A stretch of 42,689 bases of DNA from SG8-41 sp032123035 (GCA_032123035.1 JAQBFV010000034.1:1-42689), one strand, 5' to 3'; shown: positions 26,151 through 33,956, counted from the first letter of the stretch. Notes: generated by a model from the letters alone, not told the origin. Program-made: numbers and translations.

Positions 26151-27356
26151 ATGTCTTCTACCCTTCTCGCTGGCGTCGCCATGGCGCCACGTGACCCGAT
26201 TCTCGGCGTCACCGAAGCTTTCAATTCCGACACGCGCCCCAACAAGATCAATCTCGGCGTCGGCATCTACTACGACGACGGCGGCAAGGTTCCCGTCCTC
26301 GAATGCGTGCGCCGCGCGGAGCAGAAGCTCGCGGAAACGCCCTTCTCGCGCAGCTACCTTCCCATTGATGGGCTGCAGACTTATGGCCGCGCGGTCCAGG
26401 AGTTGCTCTTCGGCGCGGACAGCGACGTTCTACGGGACCAGCGTGTGGTTACGGCGCAAACGCTCGGCGGCACCGGCGGACTCAAGGTCGGCGCCGATTT
26501 TTTGCGGCGGGTGAATGCCGACGCCCAGATCTGGATCAGCGACCCGAGCTGGGAAAATCACCAAGCGCTGTTCGATTACGCCGGCTTCAAGGTCAACAGC
26601 TACCCCTACTACGATGCCGGCACGCGAGGGGTTAGATTCGACGCGATGATCGACACCCTGCGGAAACTCCCAGCCGGGTCAATCGCGGTACTGCACGCCT
26701 GTTGCCACAACCCGACCGGCGTCGACTTGTCGCCCGAGCAGTGGGAAAAGGTGATCGAAGTCGTGAATGCCCGCGGCCTGATGCCGTTCCTCGACATCGC
26801 CTACCAGGGCTTCGCCGATGGCCTCGCCCAGGACGCGCACGCAGTGCGCCGCTTCGCGCAGACGTGCCCTACGGTTTTCGTGTCGAGCTCGTTCTCGAAG
26901 TCGTTGTCCCTCTACGGCGAGCGCGTCGGCGCGCTCAGCATCGTGACCGGGAGCGCTGAGGAAGCGAGCCGTGTTCTGAGCCAGCTTAAACGCGTGATCC
27001 GCACCAATTACTCGAACCCGCCGACCCATGGTGGGAAAGCCGCCGAAATCGTGCTGACGACGCCTGAGCTGCGCGCTCTTTGGGAAAAAGAGCTTGGCGA
27101 AATGCGTGATCGCATCAAGGCGGTGCGCAGCGAACTGGTGGCAAAAATTCGGGTCATTCGCTCGGATTTCGACTTCAGTTTTGTCGTGCGCCAGCGCGGT
27201 TTGTTTTCCTATTCGGGCCTGTCCACGGCGCAAGTACAACGGCTGCGCGAAGAGTACTCCCTCTACGCGATCGACAGCGGGCGCATTTGCGTCGCCGCGA
27301 TCAACTCGCGCAATATCGACTACATCGCGCGCGCGATCACTAGCGTTCTCGTCTAA
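26151..27356 (+). CDS. Aspartate/aromatic amino acid aminotransferase (class I)
   Basis: 401 residues. A PLP enzyme that transfers the amino group of aspartate, tyrosine or phenylalanine to 2-oxoglutarate. The start at 26151 (MSSTLLAGVAMAPRDPILGV) matches the family, whose members begin just before the DPILGVTEAF motif. INLGVGIYYDDGGKVPVL, the CCHNPTGVDLSPEQW cofactor motif, the PLP Lys in VSSSFSKSLSLYGERVG, and the late RISVA-like GRICVAAINSRNIDYIA with its carboxylate-binding Arg are all present. The TyrB and AspC branches cannot be separated by eye. Confidence 0.93.
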   Translation: MSSTLLAGVAMAPRDPILGVTEAFNSDTRPNKINLGVGIYYDDGGKVPVLECVRRAEQKLAETPFSRSYLPIDGLQTYGRAVQELLFGADSDVLRDQRVVTAQTLGGTGGLKVGADFLRRVNADAQIWISDPSWENHQALFDYAGFKVNSYPYYDAGTRGVRFDAMIDTLRKLPAGSIAVLHACCHNPTGVDLSPEQWEKVIEVVNARGLMPFLDIAYQGFADGLAQDAHAVRRFAQTCPTVFVSSSFSKSLSLYGERVGALSIVTGSAEEASRVLSQLKRVIRTNYSNPPTHGGKAAEIVLTTPELRALWEKELGEMRDRIKAVRSELVAKIRVIRSDFDFSFVVRQRGLFSYSGLSTAQVQRLREEYSLYAIDSGRICVAAINSRNIDYIARAITSVLV

Positions 27357-27361
27357 AGGCT

Positions 27362-27418
27362 GTGAACGGTGAACTGTGGATCGGTAAACCCGATAACGGT
27401 TTACCATTCGCCGTTCAC
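27362..27418. repeat. GGTGAAC-type heptamer palindrome between two convergent genes
   Basis: The outer arms GTGAACGG (27362-27369) and CCGTTCAC (27411-27418), and the inner arms GGTAAACC (27383-27390) and GGTTTACC (27398-27405), are perfect inverted pairs. Each arm can be read as consecutive 7-base units of the form GGYRAAY. It fills the whole gap between the aminotransferase and AsmA-like stops and probably ends both transcripts. Confidence 0.6.
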
Positions 27419-28758
27419 TGAGCAGTGTCGCCGCCGAAGAGCTGTTCGATCTTCATTCCGATCGTGGTGCCGATTACGGTGCCAATCGGCCCGAGAAGAG
27501 CGGTACCGATGGCGGCACCGGCCGCCGCGCCGGCGGTCGGCAGGAGGGTGGGGGACTCGACCGTTCCCGAAACGTTGAGTGGCATGCTAGCAATCTTGCT
27601 CCCCTCGATATTGGTGTTGATACGCCCGGACAGCTCGCCCTCGGGAGAGATCGTCACTCTGCCGTCGCCCGAGAGCGAGCCTGCGGCGATCTTCAACTGC
27701 GTAAAGCGGCGTGTGCCGCGATCCAGGACGAGATGTCCCGATAATTGATCGAAGCGTGTCTCGTCCGATTTCTTCTCCTCTCGAAAAATGGATGTCGCCG
27801 CTTTGCTGATATCGACACTCCGCAGCACGCCGTTCCGCACATCGAAGGGAGTTTCCAGGTGCAGCGCCTTCAGAAGCCGGCCCGCGCGGGCGGCCTTCGC
27901 GCGAAACACCGGCTTAGCGTTCAGCTTCCCGCTCATGCTCGGCGGCTTGCCGAGCGCCCGCAGCAACGAGCGGAGCTCCACCCGGCCGATGCGGGCGTTG
28001 CCCCTCAGCCGCATGCCCTTCTGCCAGGACAGCGTCATCCGGCCCACAATCGTCCCACCATAGAGTTTGCCGCGGACGTTGCTGAAGTTCGCGTTCTTCG
28101 TCGTCGTAGTGCCTTTGACGACCAGCTCATCGAATTGAATTGCCGGTCCGACTGGCAGCTTCCAGTTCCTGGCCCTCGCGTCCACCCGATAATGCGATTG
28201 CTCCGGCTTGATCAATGCTTTCAGCTTCCCGTCGACCGTGACGATCGAAGCGACATCGAGACTGTTGTCGTCATTCAGCGTAAGACTTCCGTGAAACGGG
28301 CCAAAGGGGACGTTTTGCAGCATTACCATCGCGTTGTCGAGCTGAATGCTTTTCACCCTGACGATCGGAGCGGGAGCCGGCTTTCCAGCGGGGACTGGCA
28401 CAGCTTTGAACCACTTAGGAATCTTCTCGATCGCCTTTTGAGTCAATACCAGCTGATCGATCCGGATGCTGCGAATCACCCTCGTCGATCCGAGTAGTGA
28501 CCCTAGATCAGGTGTAATCGTGACGTGTTCCGCCGTAATCGCACCAGTCTTCCCGATCGAAATACCGTCCACCGTCACGTGCGGCACCGGCAGCCCGCTT
28601 GCCCGCAGCCCAGCGATCTTGACCGGCTCGCCGAGCGTCGCGGAAACCTGTGCCTCGACCAACAAAACGTAGTCGTTGAGCGAGATGAATAGCGGCGCCA
28701 CGGCGAGCAGCAGAATCAACCCTCCGAGGACCAGACCGCTAACCTTTAACCACTTCAT
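27415..28758 (-). CDS. AsmA-family protein
   Basis: About 447 residues from the ATG at 28758 (MKWLKVSGLVLGGLILLL), which starts the N-terminal membrane anchor. AsmA-like proteins are inner-membrane-anchored periplasmic beta proteins related to lipid-transfer bridges (TamB, YhdP). Visible are the early ARASGLP-like GLRASGLPVPHVTVDGISIG and GAITAEHVTITPDLGSLL, repeated beta segments with SIRIDQLVLT, and the RLDQLSG-like TRFDQLSGHLVLDRGTRRF and GDGRVTISPEGELSGRIN near the C-terminus, all family marks. Unusually, the tail (~405-437) is a glycine-zipper stretch, TAGAAAGAAIGTALLGPIG, that could insert in a membrane. It overlaps the repeat palindrome by a few bases. Confidence 0.8.
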   Translation of the reverse strand: MKWLKVSGLVLGGLILLLAVAPLFISLNDYVLLVEAQVSATLGEPVKIAGLRASGLPVPHVTVDGISIGKTGAITAEHVTITPDLGSLLGSTRVIRSIRIDQLVLTQKAIEKIPKWFKAVPVPAGKPAPAPIVRVKSIQLDNAMVMLQNVPFGPFHGSLTLNDDNSLDVASIVTVDGKLKALIKPEQSHYRVDARARNWKLPVGPAIQFDELVVKGTTTTKNANFSNVRGKLYGGTIVGRMTLSWQKGMRLRGNARIGRVELRSLLRALGKPPSMSGKLNAKPVFRAKAARAGRLLKALHLETPFDVRNGVLRSVDISKAATSIFREEKKSDETRFDQLSGHLVLDRGTRRFTQLKIAAGSLSGDGRVTISPEGELSGRINTNIEGSKIASMPLNVSGTVESPTLLPTAGAAAGAAIGTALLGPIGTVIGTTIGMKIEQLFGGDTAQ

Positions 28759-28784
28759 AAATAGAAGAAATTCGGCAAAAAGCG

Positions 28785-28813
28785 TTGACCGGAAAAGCAC
28801 TGGCGATTAATAT
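28785..28813 (+). promoter_or_regulatory. Promoter of tRNA-Asn
   Basis: TTGACC (28785-28790), a 17-base spacer and TAATAT (28808-28813). Each box differs from consensus at one or two positions. The predicted start (~28820) lies 40 bases before the tRNA, a normal precursor leader. Confidence 0.7.
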
Positions 28814-28859
28814 AGGCGCCTTCCCGGAGCCCCGCCAGATAGATAGTTCACGGTCTTAT

Positions 28860-28935
28860 TCCCCGATAGCTCAGTTGGTAGAGCGACGGACTGTTAATCC
28901 GCAGGTCGTAGGTTCGAGCCCTACTCGGGGAGCCA
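28860..28935 (+). tRNA. tRNA-Asn (anticodon GTT)
   Basis: A 76-base cloverleaf with CCA encoded. The acceptor stem TCCCCGA pairs with TCGGGGA, the D-loop has TAGCTCAGTTGGTAGAGC, the anticodon GTT is at 28893-28895 within GACTGTTAATC, and the T-arm has GGTTCGAGCC. The 3' end borders what looks like a degraded integrated element. Confidence 0.97.
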
Positions 28936-28945
28936 TTCAAATCGG

Positions 28946-28973
28946 GGACTAGCCGACTGCTAGTCCTTTTTTT
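28946..28973 (+). terminator. Terminator after tRNA-Asn
   Basis: An eight-base perfect stem (GGACTAGC with GCTAGTCC), a five-base loop, then seven T. It lies 10 bases past the tRNA and overlaps the end of the recombinase remnant on the other strand. Confidence 0.9.
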
Positions 28974-29110
28974 GGCTCAACCTGACTAAAACGTGACAAA
29001 TACACGACCTTCGCATCACGGCCCCTGCTCGCCTCGATCCTCGCTGCGGCGACAGCGAGATGGTCAGTAGTAAACCTTGCATAACGGTCTACCATCGCAC
29101 GCGATTTTTT
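28949..29110 (-). pseudogene. Tail of a tyrosine-type integrase (remnant)
   Basis: The open frame encodes KSRAMVDRYARFTTDHLAVA, followed by AARIEASRGRD, and stops after ~50 residues. This matches the last part of phage/island tyrosine recombinases, where the catalytic Tyr lies in (E/D)RYAHL and is followed by a Ser/Thr-x-Asp/Glu-His-Leu helix. None of the Arg, His, Arg boxes of the catalytic domain precede it: the frame upstream is short and unrelated, and another gene starts at 29207. It is therefore a remnant, not a working enzyme. Its place immediately after tRNA-Asn is where integrases of tRNA-targeted elements sit. Its 5' limit is approximate. Confidence 0.6.
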
Positions 29111-29206
29111 GATTCCCCTTGAGACCGCCACTCCCGCGGCACGACATTCCCCTTTCCAGGGAAGCGAGAGTAATCTTGTCCCCTGTCGGCCATGCACGGA
29201 GGGATT

Positions 29207-29542
29207 ATGAACAAGCTGTTACTGCTGCTGATCGGAATGCTGCTGGCATTTGATGCTCAAGCGGTGTTTATGGACGGAAGGAAGCTGCTAACTTTCTGCC
29301 AAAGATACGAAACGTCACCTTCTGCGGAAGGTGTCTATTGCTCGGGCTATGTAGCGGCTGTCGTTGACGTGATGAAAGAAGACTCGATCGCAGGTTGGAA
29401 AGCGTGTACCACGGGGGTTGCTATTGACCAAGCTGTGAGAGTGGTGACGAAGTTTCTTGGCGATCACCCAGAGCTTCTTAACTATTACGGCAGTAGCCTT
29501 ACCGCCAGCGCCCTCAGCGAGGCATTTCCCTGTAAGCAGTAA
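29207..29542 (+). CDS. Rap1a/Tai-like immunity protein, secreted
   Basis: 111 residues. A GGAGGG ribosome site six bases upstream sets the start at 29207. Residues 1-19 form a signal peptide (MNKLLLLLIGMLLAFDAQA). The mature part has four cysteines (31, 45, 67, 109), a CSGYVAAVVD motif, a VRVVTKFLGDHPELL helix and the ending SALSEAFPC. This combination is what I know from the Rap1a/Tai domain, first described as periplasmic proteins that neutralise type VI-secreted amidase toxins (Rap1a against Ssp1). No effector or secretion gene is nearby, so it may be an orphan immunity gene or a housekeeping relative; many family members have no known toxin. It lies inside the putative island remnant. Confidence 0.75.
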   Translation: MNKLLLLLIGMLLAFDAQAVFMDGRKLLTFCQRYETSPSAEGVYCSGYVAAVVDVMKEDSIAGWKACTTGVAIDQAVRVVTKFLGDHPELLNYYGSSLTASALSEAFPCKQ

Positions 29543-29739
29543 CGCCGCCACTCCCCCGGGGGGATAGGGCATCATCCGCCCCTAGCCTCCAAAGGCGCAA
29601 CCGCGCCTCCTGTTTCGCGCTGTCCTACGTGGTTTCGTCGGGGAGTGAACGAAGCCGAACCGTCTTAGATTCCCTTGTCGCTATCGTTCCCGGCTCTCGC
29701 CTTAAAGCGGGAGAAATGGCGATATGGTACGTGCACCTA

Positions 29740-29964
29740 CTACCATAGACGAAGCAGCCGCTTCAGCGCTTCGAGCAGATTGGTGATACTCGCCTTCAAC
29801 TCTTCGAGCGGATCGGTCTCATTGCGCGTGAGGCCATCGTCCTCTTCTTCACGCTCACGCTGAAAGCGCCCGTAAAGGCGCCTGCGTAACATCGCTTCTT
29901 TAAAATCCGCGTCGGCCACGCGTGCGACCCTTGCCGCTGCCGCTGCTCCTAGCGTTCCGTTCAT
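29740..29964 (-). CDS. Small unknown protein, charged, C-terminal amphipathic helix
   Basis: 74 residues, not recognised. A GGGGAGGAGAG ribosome site directly precedes the ATG. The chain has an Ala-rich start, a strongly charged middle (RRRLYGRFQREREEEDDG) and an end that would form an amphipathic Leu-rich helix (LEELKASITNLLEALKRLL). Its start overlaps the stop of the upstream small frame by four bases (ATGA). Good ribosome site, but codon evidence is thin. Confidence 0.45.
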   Translation of the reverse strand: MNGTLGAAAAARVARVADADFKEAMLRRRLYGRFQREREEEDDGLTRNETDPLEELKASITNLLEALKRLLRLW

Positions 29965-30209
29965 CTCTCCTCCCCTTCCATGGAGCTCTCGTAGTCGCTC
30001 GCAATGTCTGAAGGCATCAAAGAAGCCAAGCTTGATATATATGATAGTTCGAGCTTGGCCTCTTTTACGAGGAGGTTTCCTCGTGGAGACGGATTTTTGG
30101 CCGCGCTATGTCCGCCAGCGCAAGATTGAGCAAGTTTGCCGCGTCTGGCATTCAAGTGTTCCCGGCAATCCACCAGGCCTGGCAAACGGGCAACCGAGCC
30201 GATCGCCAT
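29961..30209 (-). CDS. Possible small unknown protein
   Basis: Up to 82 residues; not recognised. It is listed because its stop overlaps the start of the next small gene by four bases, as in coupled genes. The sequence lacks clear domains, and a 13-base inverted repeat lies inside it at 30020-30064, which weakens the case for coding. A shorter start near the C-terminus (MPSDIASDYESSMEGEE) would be enough for coupling. Confidence 0.25.
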   Translation of the reverse strand: MAIGSVARLPGLVDCREHLNARRGKLAQSCAGGHSAAKNPSPRGNLLVKEAKLELSYISSLASLMPSDIASDYESSMEGEER

Positions 30210-30576
30210 AATTCGAGGTTCGAGCGCAGCTCGGGACTGCTGAGAAAGGGGCCAGCAATCAGCCGACGCCTTTGATTTTTCCGCACTCGACCCCCTAGGC
30301 TAAAGTGGGAGAAACGTGGGGGTTGACCCCTAAGCGTCTATATGTTGCACTATGCGCGCGCCATTGGAACTTCAAAGGGTAATCCCAATACCCGATCGCC
30401 GTGTTTGTGAATCACTGGTGTAGGAGGATCCCCGTTGAATTCGGCGAACAAATCTTGTGCAGCGCATCATCCCCACTCGGGCGGTTGCAATTGATAGACT
30501 AGCGGCGCCGCTGATTGATCGTGGGACGACAGACTCGATATCTCGCAAAATTGCCATCATACGAGGAGAAGCCAAC
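30210..30576 (+). other. Non-coding stretch: degenerate tRNA 3' copy and leader of the second TTT system
   Basis: No convincing gene. At 30217-30236 there is a copy of the tRNA-Asn 3' part (28910-28929) that matches at 17 of 20 bases, including ten in a row, so it could be the far attachment site of the decayed element. At 30300-30317 lies a sequence 14/18 identical to 29702-29719. The rest is probably promoter and leader for the TTT receptor gene. Confidence 0.4.
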
Positions 30577-31731
30577 ATGAGCGGATTCATCAAGCTAAGC
30601 AGACAGGGGTTGTTCCGAACGGTCGCAACGCTGGCTGTTTCGGCGGCGACATTCGGGCTCGTCGCGACGGTCAGCACGAACGCGGCAGCCGTGGACCTTT
30701 CCGGCAAGCGGATTGCCGTGATCATTCCATTCAGTGAAGGCGGCGGCACGGATAGCTACAGTCGGTTCATGCAGCCGTATTTCGAGAAATTCCTGCCGGG
30801 AAATCCCAAGATCGTCATCATTAACCGCCCGGGCGGCGGTGGCTTGACGGGCGTCAACTATTACGCTGCGAAGGCCGCGAAGAACGGCACCTGGGTGCTC
30901 GCGCTGTCGACGTCGTCCCAATCGAACTACATGCTGGGCGACAAGCGCGCGAAATTTAACATGGCGGACTTCATTCCAATCATCCTGTCGCCGCGTGGCA
31001 TTATGCAGTACACGCGTAGCGACCTGGGGCTCCAGAACGAGACCACGCTCAAGGCGAAGATCGAGAAGCTCCGCAGCATTCCGAAGTCAAAACTGGTCTT
31101 CGGCGGCAAGACCCCGACTTCGGGCGGGTTGGCGCTGCGAACGGCGCTCAGCCTTCTCGGCGTCGAGGTCACCAGCGTCTGGGGCCTCGGGGGCAATGGC
31201 CCGATGGCACTCGCGTTCGAGCGCGGCGAATTCACGGTCAGCTACGACAACACGTTGTCGTTCCTGAACAATCGCGCCCACATGATCAAGAGCGGCATGG
31301 CCGTTCCGCTGTACACGTTCGGCGTGGTCAATGAAGACGGCTCGATCAGCCGCGACCCCGCGGTGCCGAACGTGCCAACCTTCGATGAAGCCTACAAAGC
31401 GGTCCACGGCAAGGATCCGTCGGGCGTTGCCTACGAGGCATGGAAATCCCTCATGTCCGTGAGCGTGCCGCTGTCGAAATCGTGGAACCTGATGAAGGGA
31501 ACGCCCCCGGACGTTATCGCGGCATGGCGGACGGCGGCGCGCAAGACCTACGCCGCGATCATGCAGACTCCGAAGGGCCAAAAAGTCTTTGGTCCGTACA
31601 AAAACATCATGACCGATGCGGCGATCAAGATCCGCGACCACGGCACCACGCTCGAGCCGGCATCCGCCAAATGGCTCGCCAAGTACGTGAAAGACCGCTA
31701 CAACATCGCCATCGCGGCAAAGCTCAGATAA
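30577..31731 (+). CDS. TTT solute-binding protein, long variant (TctC-like)
   Basis: 384 residues, about 60 more than usual for the family. An AGGAG ribosome site supports the ATG at 30577. The signal peptide (~1-35) ends near NAAAVDLSG. The mature start GKRIAVIIPFSEGGGTDSYS is the TctC pattern, followed by VIINRPGGGGLTGVNYYAAK. The extra length lies in the middle and C-terminal half, so the ligand pocket may differ from ordinary Bug proteins. It is followed by a strong hairpin and a fused permease. Confidence 0.82.
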   Translation: MSGFIKLSRQGLFRTVATLAVSAATFGLVATVSTNAAAVDLSGKRIAVIIPFSEGGGTDSYSRFMQPYFEKFLPGNPKIVIINRPGGGGLTGVNYYAAKAAKNGTWVLALSTSSQSNYMLGDKRAKFNMADFIPIILSPRGIMQYTRSDLGLQNETTLKAKIEKLRSIPKSKLVFGGKTPTSGGLALRTALSLLGVEVTSVWGLGGNGPMALAFERGEFTVSYDNTLSFLNNRAHMIKSGMAVPLYTFGVVNEDGSISRDPAVPNVPTFDEAYKAVHGKDPSGVAYEAWKSLMSVSVPLSKSWNLMKGTPPDVIAAWRTAARKTYAAIMQTPKGQKVFGPYKNIMTDAAIKIRDHGTTLEPASAKWLAKYVKDRYNIAIAAKLR

Positions 31732-31773
31732 CAACGGTCGCGTCGTAACGGCATCATAGTTGCGCTGACGGGA

Positions 31774-31803
31774 GGGCGCCCGGCGATGAGTCGCCGGGCG
31801 CCC
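31774..31803 (+). terminator. Long perfect hairpin between receptor and permease genes
   Basis: A 13-base perfect stem (GGGCGCCCGGCGA with TCGCCGGGCGCCC) and a four-base loop. The following TTCGTT is a poor U-run, so it may stop only part of the transcription or protect the receptor mRNA from decay, which would give more receptor than permease. Confidence 0.7.
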
Positions 31804-31871
31804 TTCGTTGGTTCAGAAAATCTCAAAGACCTCCCCCCGCCCGGCGACAATATAAGAGCGAGATACCAGCG

Positions 31872-33854
31872 ATGATCGATACAGCGATGGTCGATGTCTT
31901 TGTCTCGGCGTTTTACCAGCTCATTGAGCCTACGCACCTCGTCTTTCTTTTTGGCGGCGTCATGCTCGGGCTCGTGGTCGGCATCCTGCCTGGGCTCGGT
32001 GGTATCGCGGGGCTGTCGATCCTGCTGCCCTTCGTCTTCGGGATGGACCCATCGCATGCGCTGGCGATGATGATCGGCCTGCTCGCGCCGCTGGCCACCT
32101 CCGACACCTTTCCGTCCGTCCTCATGGGCATTCCGGGGACATCGAACTCGCAGGCCACCGTGGTCGATGGGTTTCCAATGGCCAAGAAAGGCGAAGGCGC
32201 GCGCGCGCTCGGCGCCGCGTTCACAGCCTCGATGTTCGGCGGGGTATTCGGCGCCCTCGTTCTGACCGTCGCTATCTTCGCGGCCCGTCCGCTCATTCTC
32301 GCCATGGGCTTCGGCGAGCAGCTCCTACTCGTCCTCCTCGCGTTGAGCATGATCGGCATGCTGACGGGCACCAGCGCGTTGAAGGGTCTCGCGACCTGCT
32401 GCGTGGGTCTTTTGCTGGGAAGCCTGGGCACGGCACCGGCGACCGGTGAGTTCCGGCTGGGTTTCGAATCCATCTACCTCAGCGACGGGGTCCCCATCGT
32501 GATCGTCGGCCTGGGAATGTTCGCCATGCCCGAGATCATTGATGTTTTGCGTCGAAGCAGCCGTATTTCGGAAACGGCACAACTCGGCCACGGGTGGATG
32601 CAGGGCTTCAAGGACGTTTTTGAGCACTGGTGGATCGTCCTGCGCTGCAGCGTTCTCGGCTGCATCATCGGCGCGCTGCCGGGCCTGGGCGGCTCGGTGG
32701 TCGACTGGATCGCTTACGGTCACGTAATCCAGACGACCAAGAACAAGGAACGCTACGGCACCGGCGACGTGCGCGGGGTGCTGGCGCCGGAATCCGCCAA
32801 CAACGCCAAAGAGGGCGGCGCGCTCATTCCGACGCTGCTGTTCGGCATTCCAGGATCGGGCAGCATGGCGATTCTTCTCGGCGGGTTCATCCTGATTGGC
32901 ATCGAGCCCGGCATCACCATGCTGACACAGCATCTCGATCTGACGTTCACAATGATCTGGTCACTGGCAATCGGCAACGTGCTGGCAACGGCGTTGTGCC
33001 TGCTGCTCGCGAATTATGTCGCGCGCCTCACGACGATCCGCTATGCCTACCTGGCGCCGTTCATGTTCGTGCTGATCTTCTTCGCGGCATTTCAGGCGAC
33101 GCGGGAATGGGCCGATCTGTTCGCGCTCTTCACCATGGGCACGCTCGGCATGTTCATGAAGCGTTTCGGTTGGTCGCGGCCGGCACTTTTGATCGGTTAC
33201 TTCCTGGCCCCGCGCCTCGAGCCCACGATTTATCAGGCCTATCAGGTCTACGGGTTCAGCTTCTTCGAGCGGCCGATCGTCATCGGTCTGACCATAGCGA
33301 CCGCGCTGTCGATATATGCCGCCTGGCGCTTTTCGCCGAACCAGGGCAAGACCTACACGGAAGAGGGTGCGCACGGTATATCTAACCGAAAACCGCAGCT
33401 TGCGTTCGCCGCAGTTTTGCTGGCCTTCGTCGTCTACGCGCTGGTCGACAGCTTCAATTACACATGGTACGGCGGCATTTTCATGCAGATCACCGCAGTG
33501 ATTGGTTTGCTGCTATTCGCGCCGCTGATCTATTTCATGGTCCGCGCCGACAAGCCCGCGGGAGTCCTCGACGACGGGGAAAGGACCCTTAACGTCGATT
33601 TCAGCGATTACCATTATCTCGGCTGGATTCTCGGCATGTTTGCGCTGGTTGGACTGGTCGGTTTTCCGTTCGGGTGCGCCCTGTTCATCTTCCTCTTCAT
33701 CCAGAACAAGGTAGGCAGCGCGCCCCTGAAACACGCGGTCATGGGAATTTCCGCTGTCGTCTTCCTTGGGGTCATGTCCCATTTCCTGAGCTTGCGATAT
33801 CCGGGGGGTGTGCTGCTGCAGTTTTTCGACACGCCCTGGTGGCTGGGCGGTTAG
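31872..33854 (+). CDS. Fused TctA-TctB permease of a TTT transporter
   Basis: 660 residues. Residues 1-~500 are a complete TctA: GVMLGLVVGILPGLGGIAGL, PLATSDTFPSVLMGIPGTSN, the second-half GCIIGALPGLGGSVVDWIAY, LAPESANNAKEGGALIPTLL and FGIPGSGSMAILLGGF. After a short soluble link (NRKPQL, ~510) come about four more helices (~512-660: FAAVLLAFVVYALV, then GWILGMFALVGLVGFPFGCA and a final pair), the size and layout of TctB. No separate tctB is nearby, so the fusion likely supplies both membrane subunits in one chain. It works with the receptor encoded just upstream. Confidence 0.85.
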   Translation: MIDTAMVDVFVSAFYQLIEPTHLVFLFGGVMLGLVVGILPGLGGIAGLSILLPFVFGMDPSHALAMMIGLLAPLATSDTFPSVLMGIPGTSNSQATVVDGFPMAKKGEGARALGAAFTASMFGGVFGALVLTVAIFAARPLILAMGFGEQLLLVLLALSMIGMLTGTSALKGLATCCVGLLLGSLGTAPATGEFRLGFESIYLSDGVPIVIVGLGMFAMPEIIDVLRRSSRISETAQLGHGWMQGFKDVFEHWWIVLRCSVLGCIIGALPGLGGSVVDWIAYGHVIQTTKNKERYGTGDVRGVLAPESANNAKEGGALIPTLLFGIPGSGSMAILLGGFILIGIEPGITMLTQHLDLTFTMIWSLAIGNVLATALCLLLANYVARLTTIRYAYLAPFMFVLIFFAAFQATREWADLFALFTMGTLGMFMKRFGWSRPALLIGYFLAPRLEPTIYQAYQVYGFSFFERPIVIGLTIATALSIYAAWRFSPNQGKTYTEEGAHGISNRKPQLAFAAVLLAFVVYALVDSFNYTWYGGIFMQITAVIGLLLFAPLIYFMVRADKPAGVLDDGERTLNVDFSDYHYLGWILGMFALVGLVGFPFGCALFIFLFIQNKVGSAPLKHAVMGISAVVFLGVMSHFLSLRYPGGVLLQFFDTPWWLGG

Positions 33855-33956
33855 GTCGATCCGCCCTCGTTCCCTAGCGTCCCGGGCGAAAATTGCTTTC
33901 GCCGTACTCGATGCCGTGGGCAGCGCTGTACCAACCCTGGGCCGAGATCGTGGTCG

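Noticed and set aside
30067..30084. ACGAGGA/TCCTCGT hairpin as a terminator
   Set aside because: A seven-base stem, but no T run on either strand.
32325..32933. Long minus-strand frame inside the fused TTT permease
   Set aside because: It is the antisense of a clear TctA protein; charged and low-complexity, with no domain.
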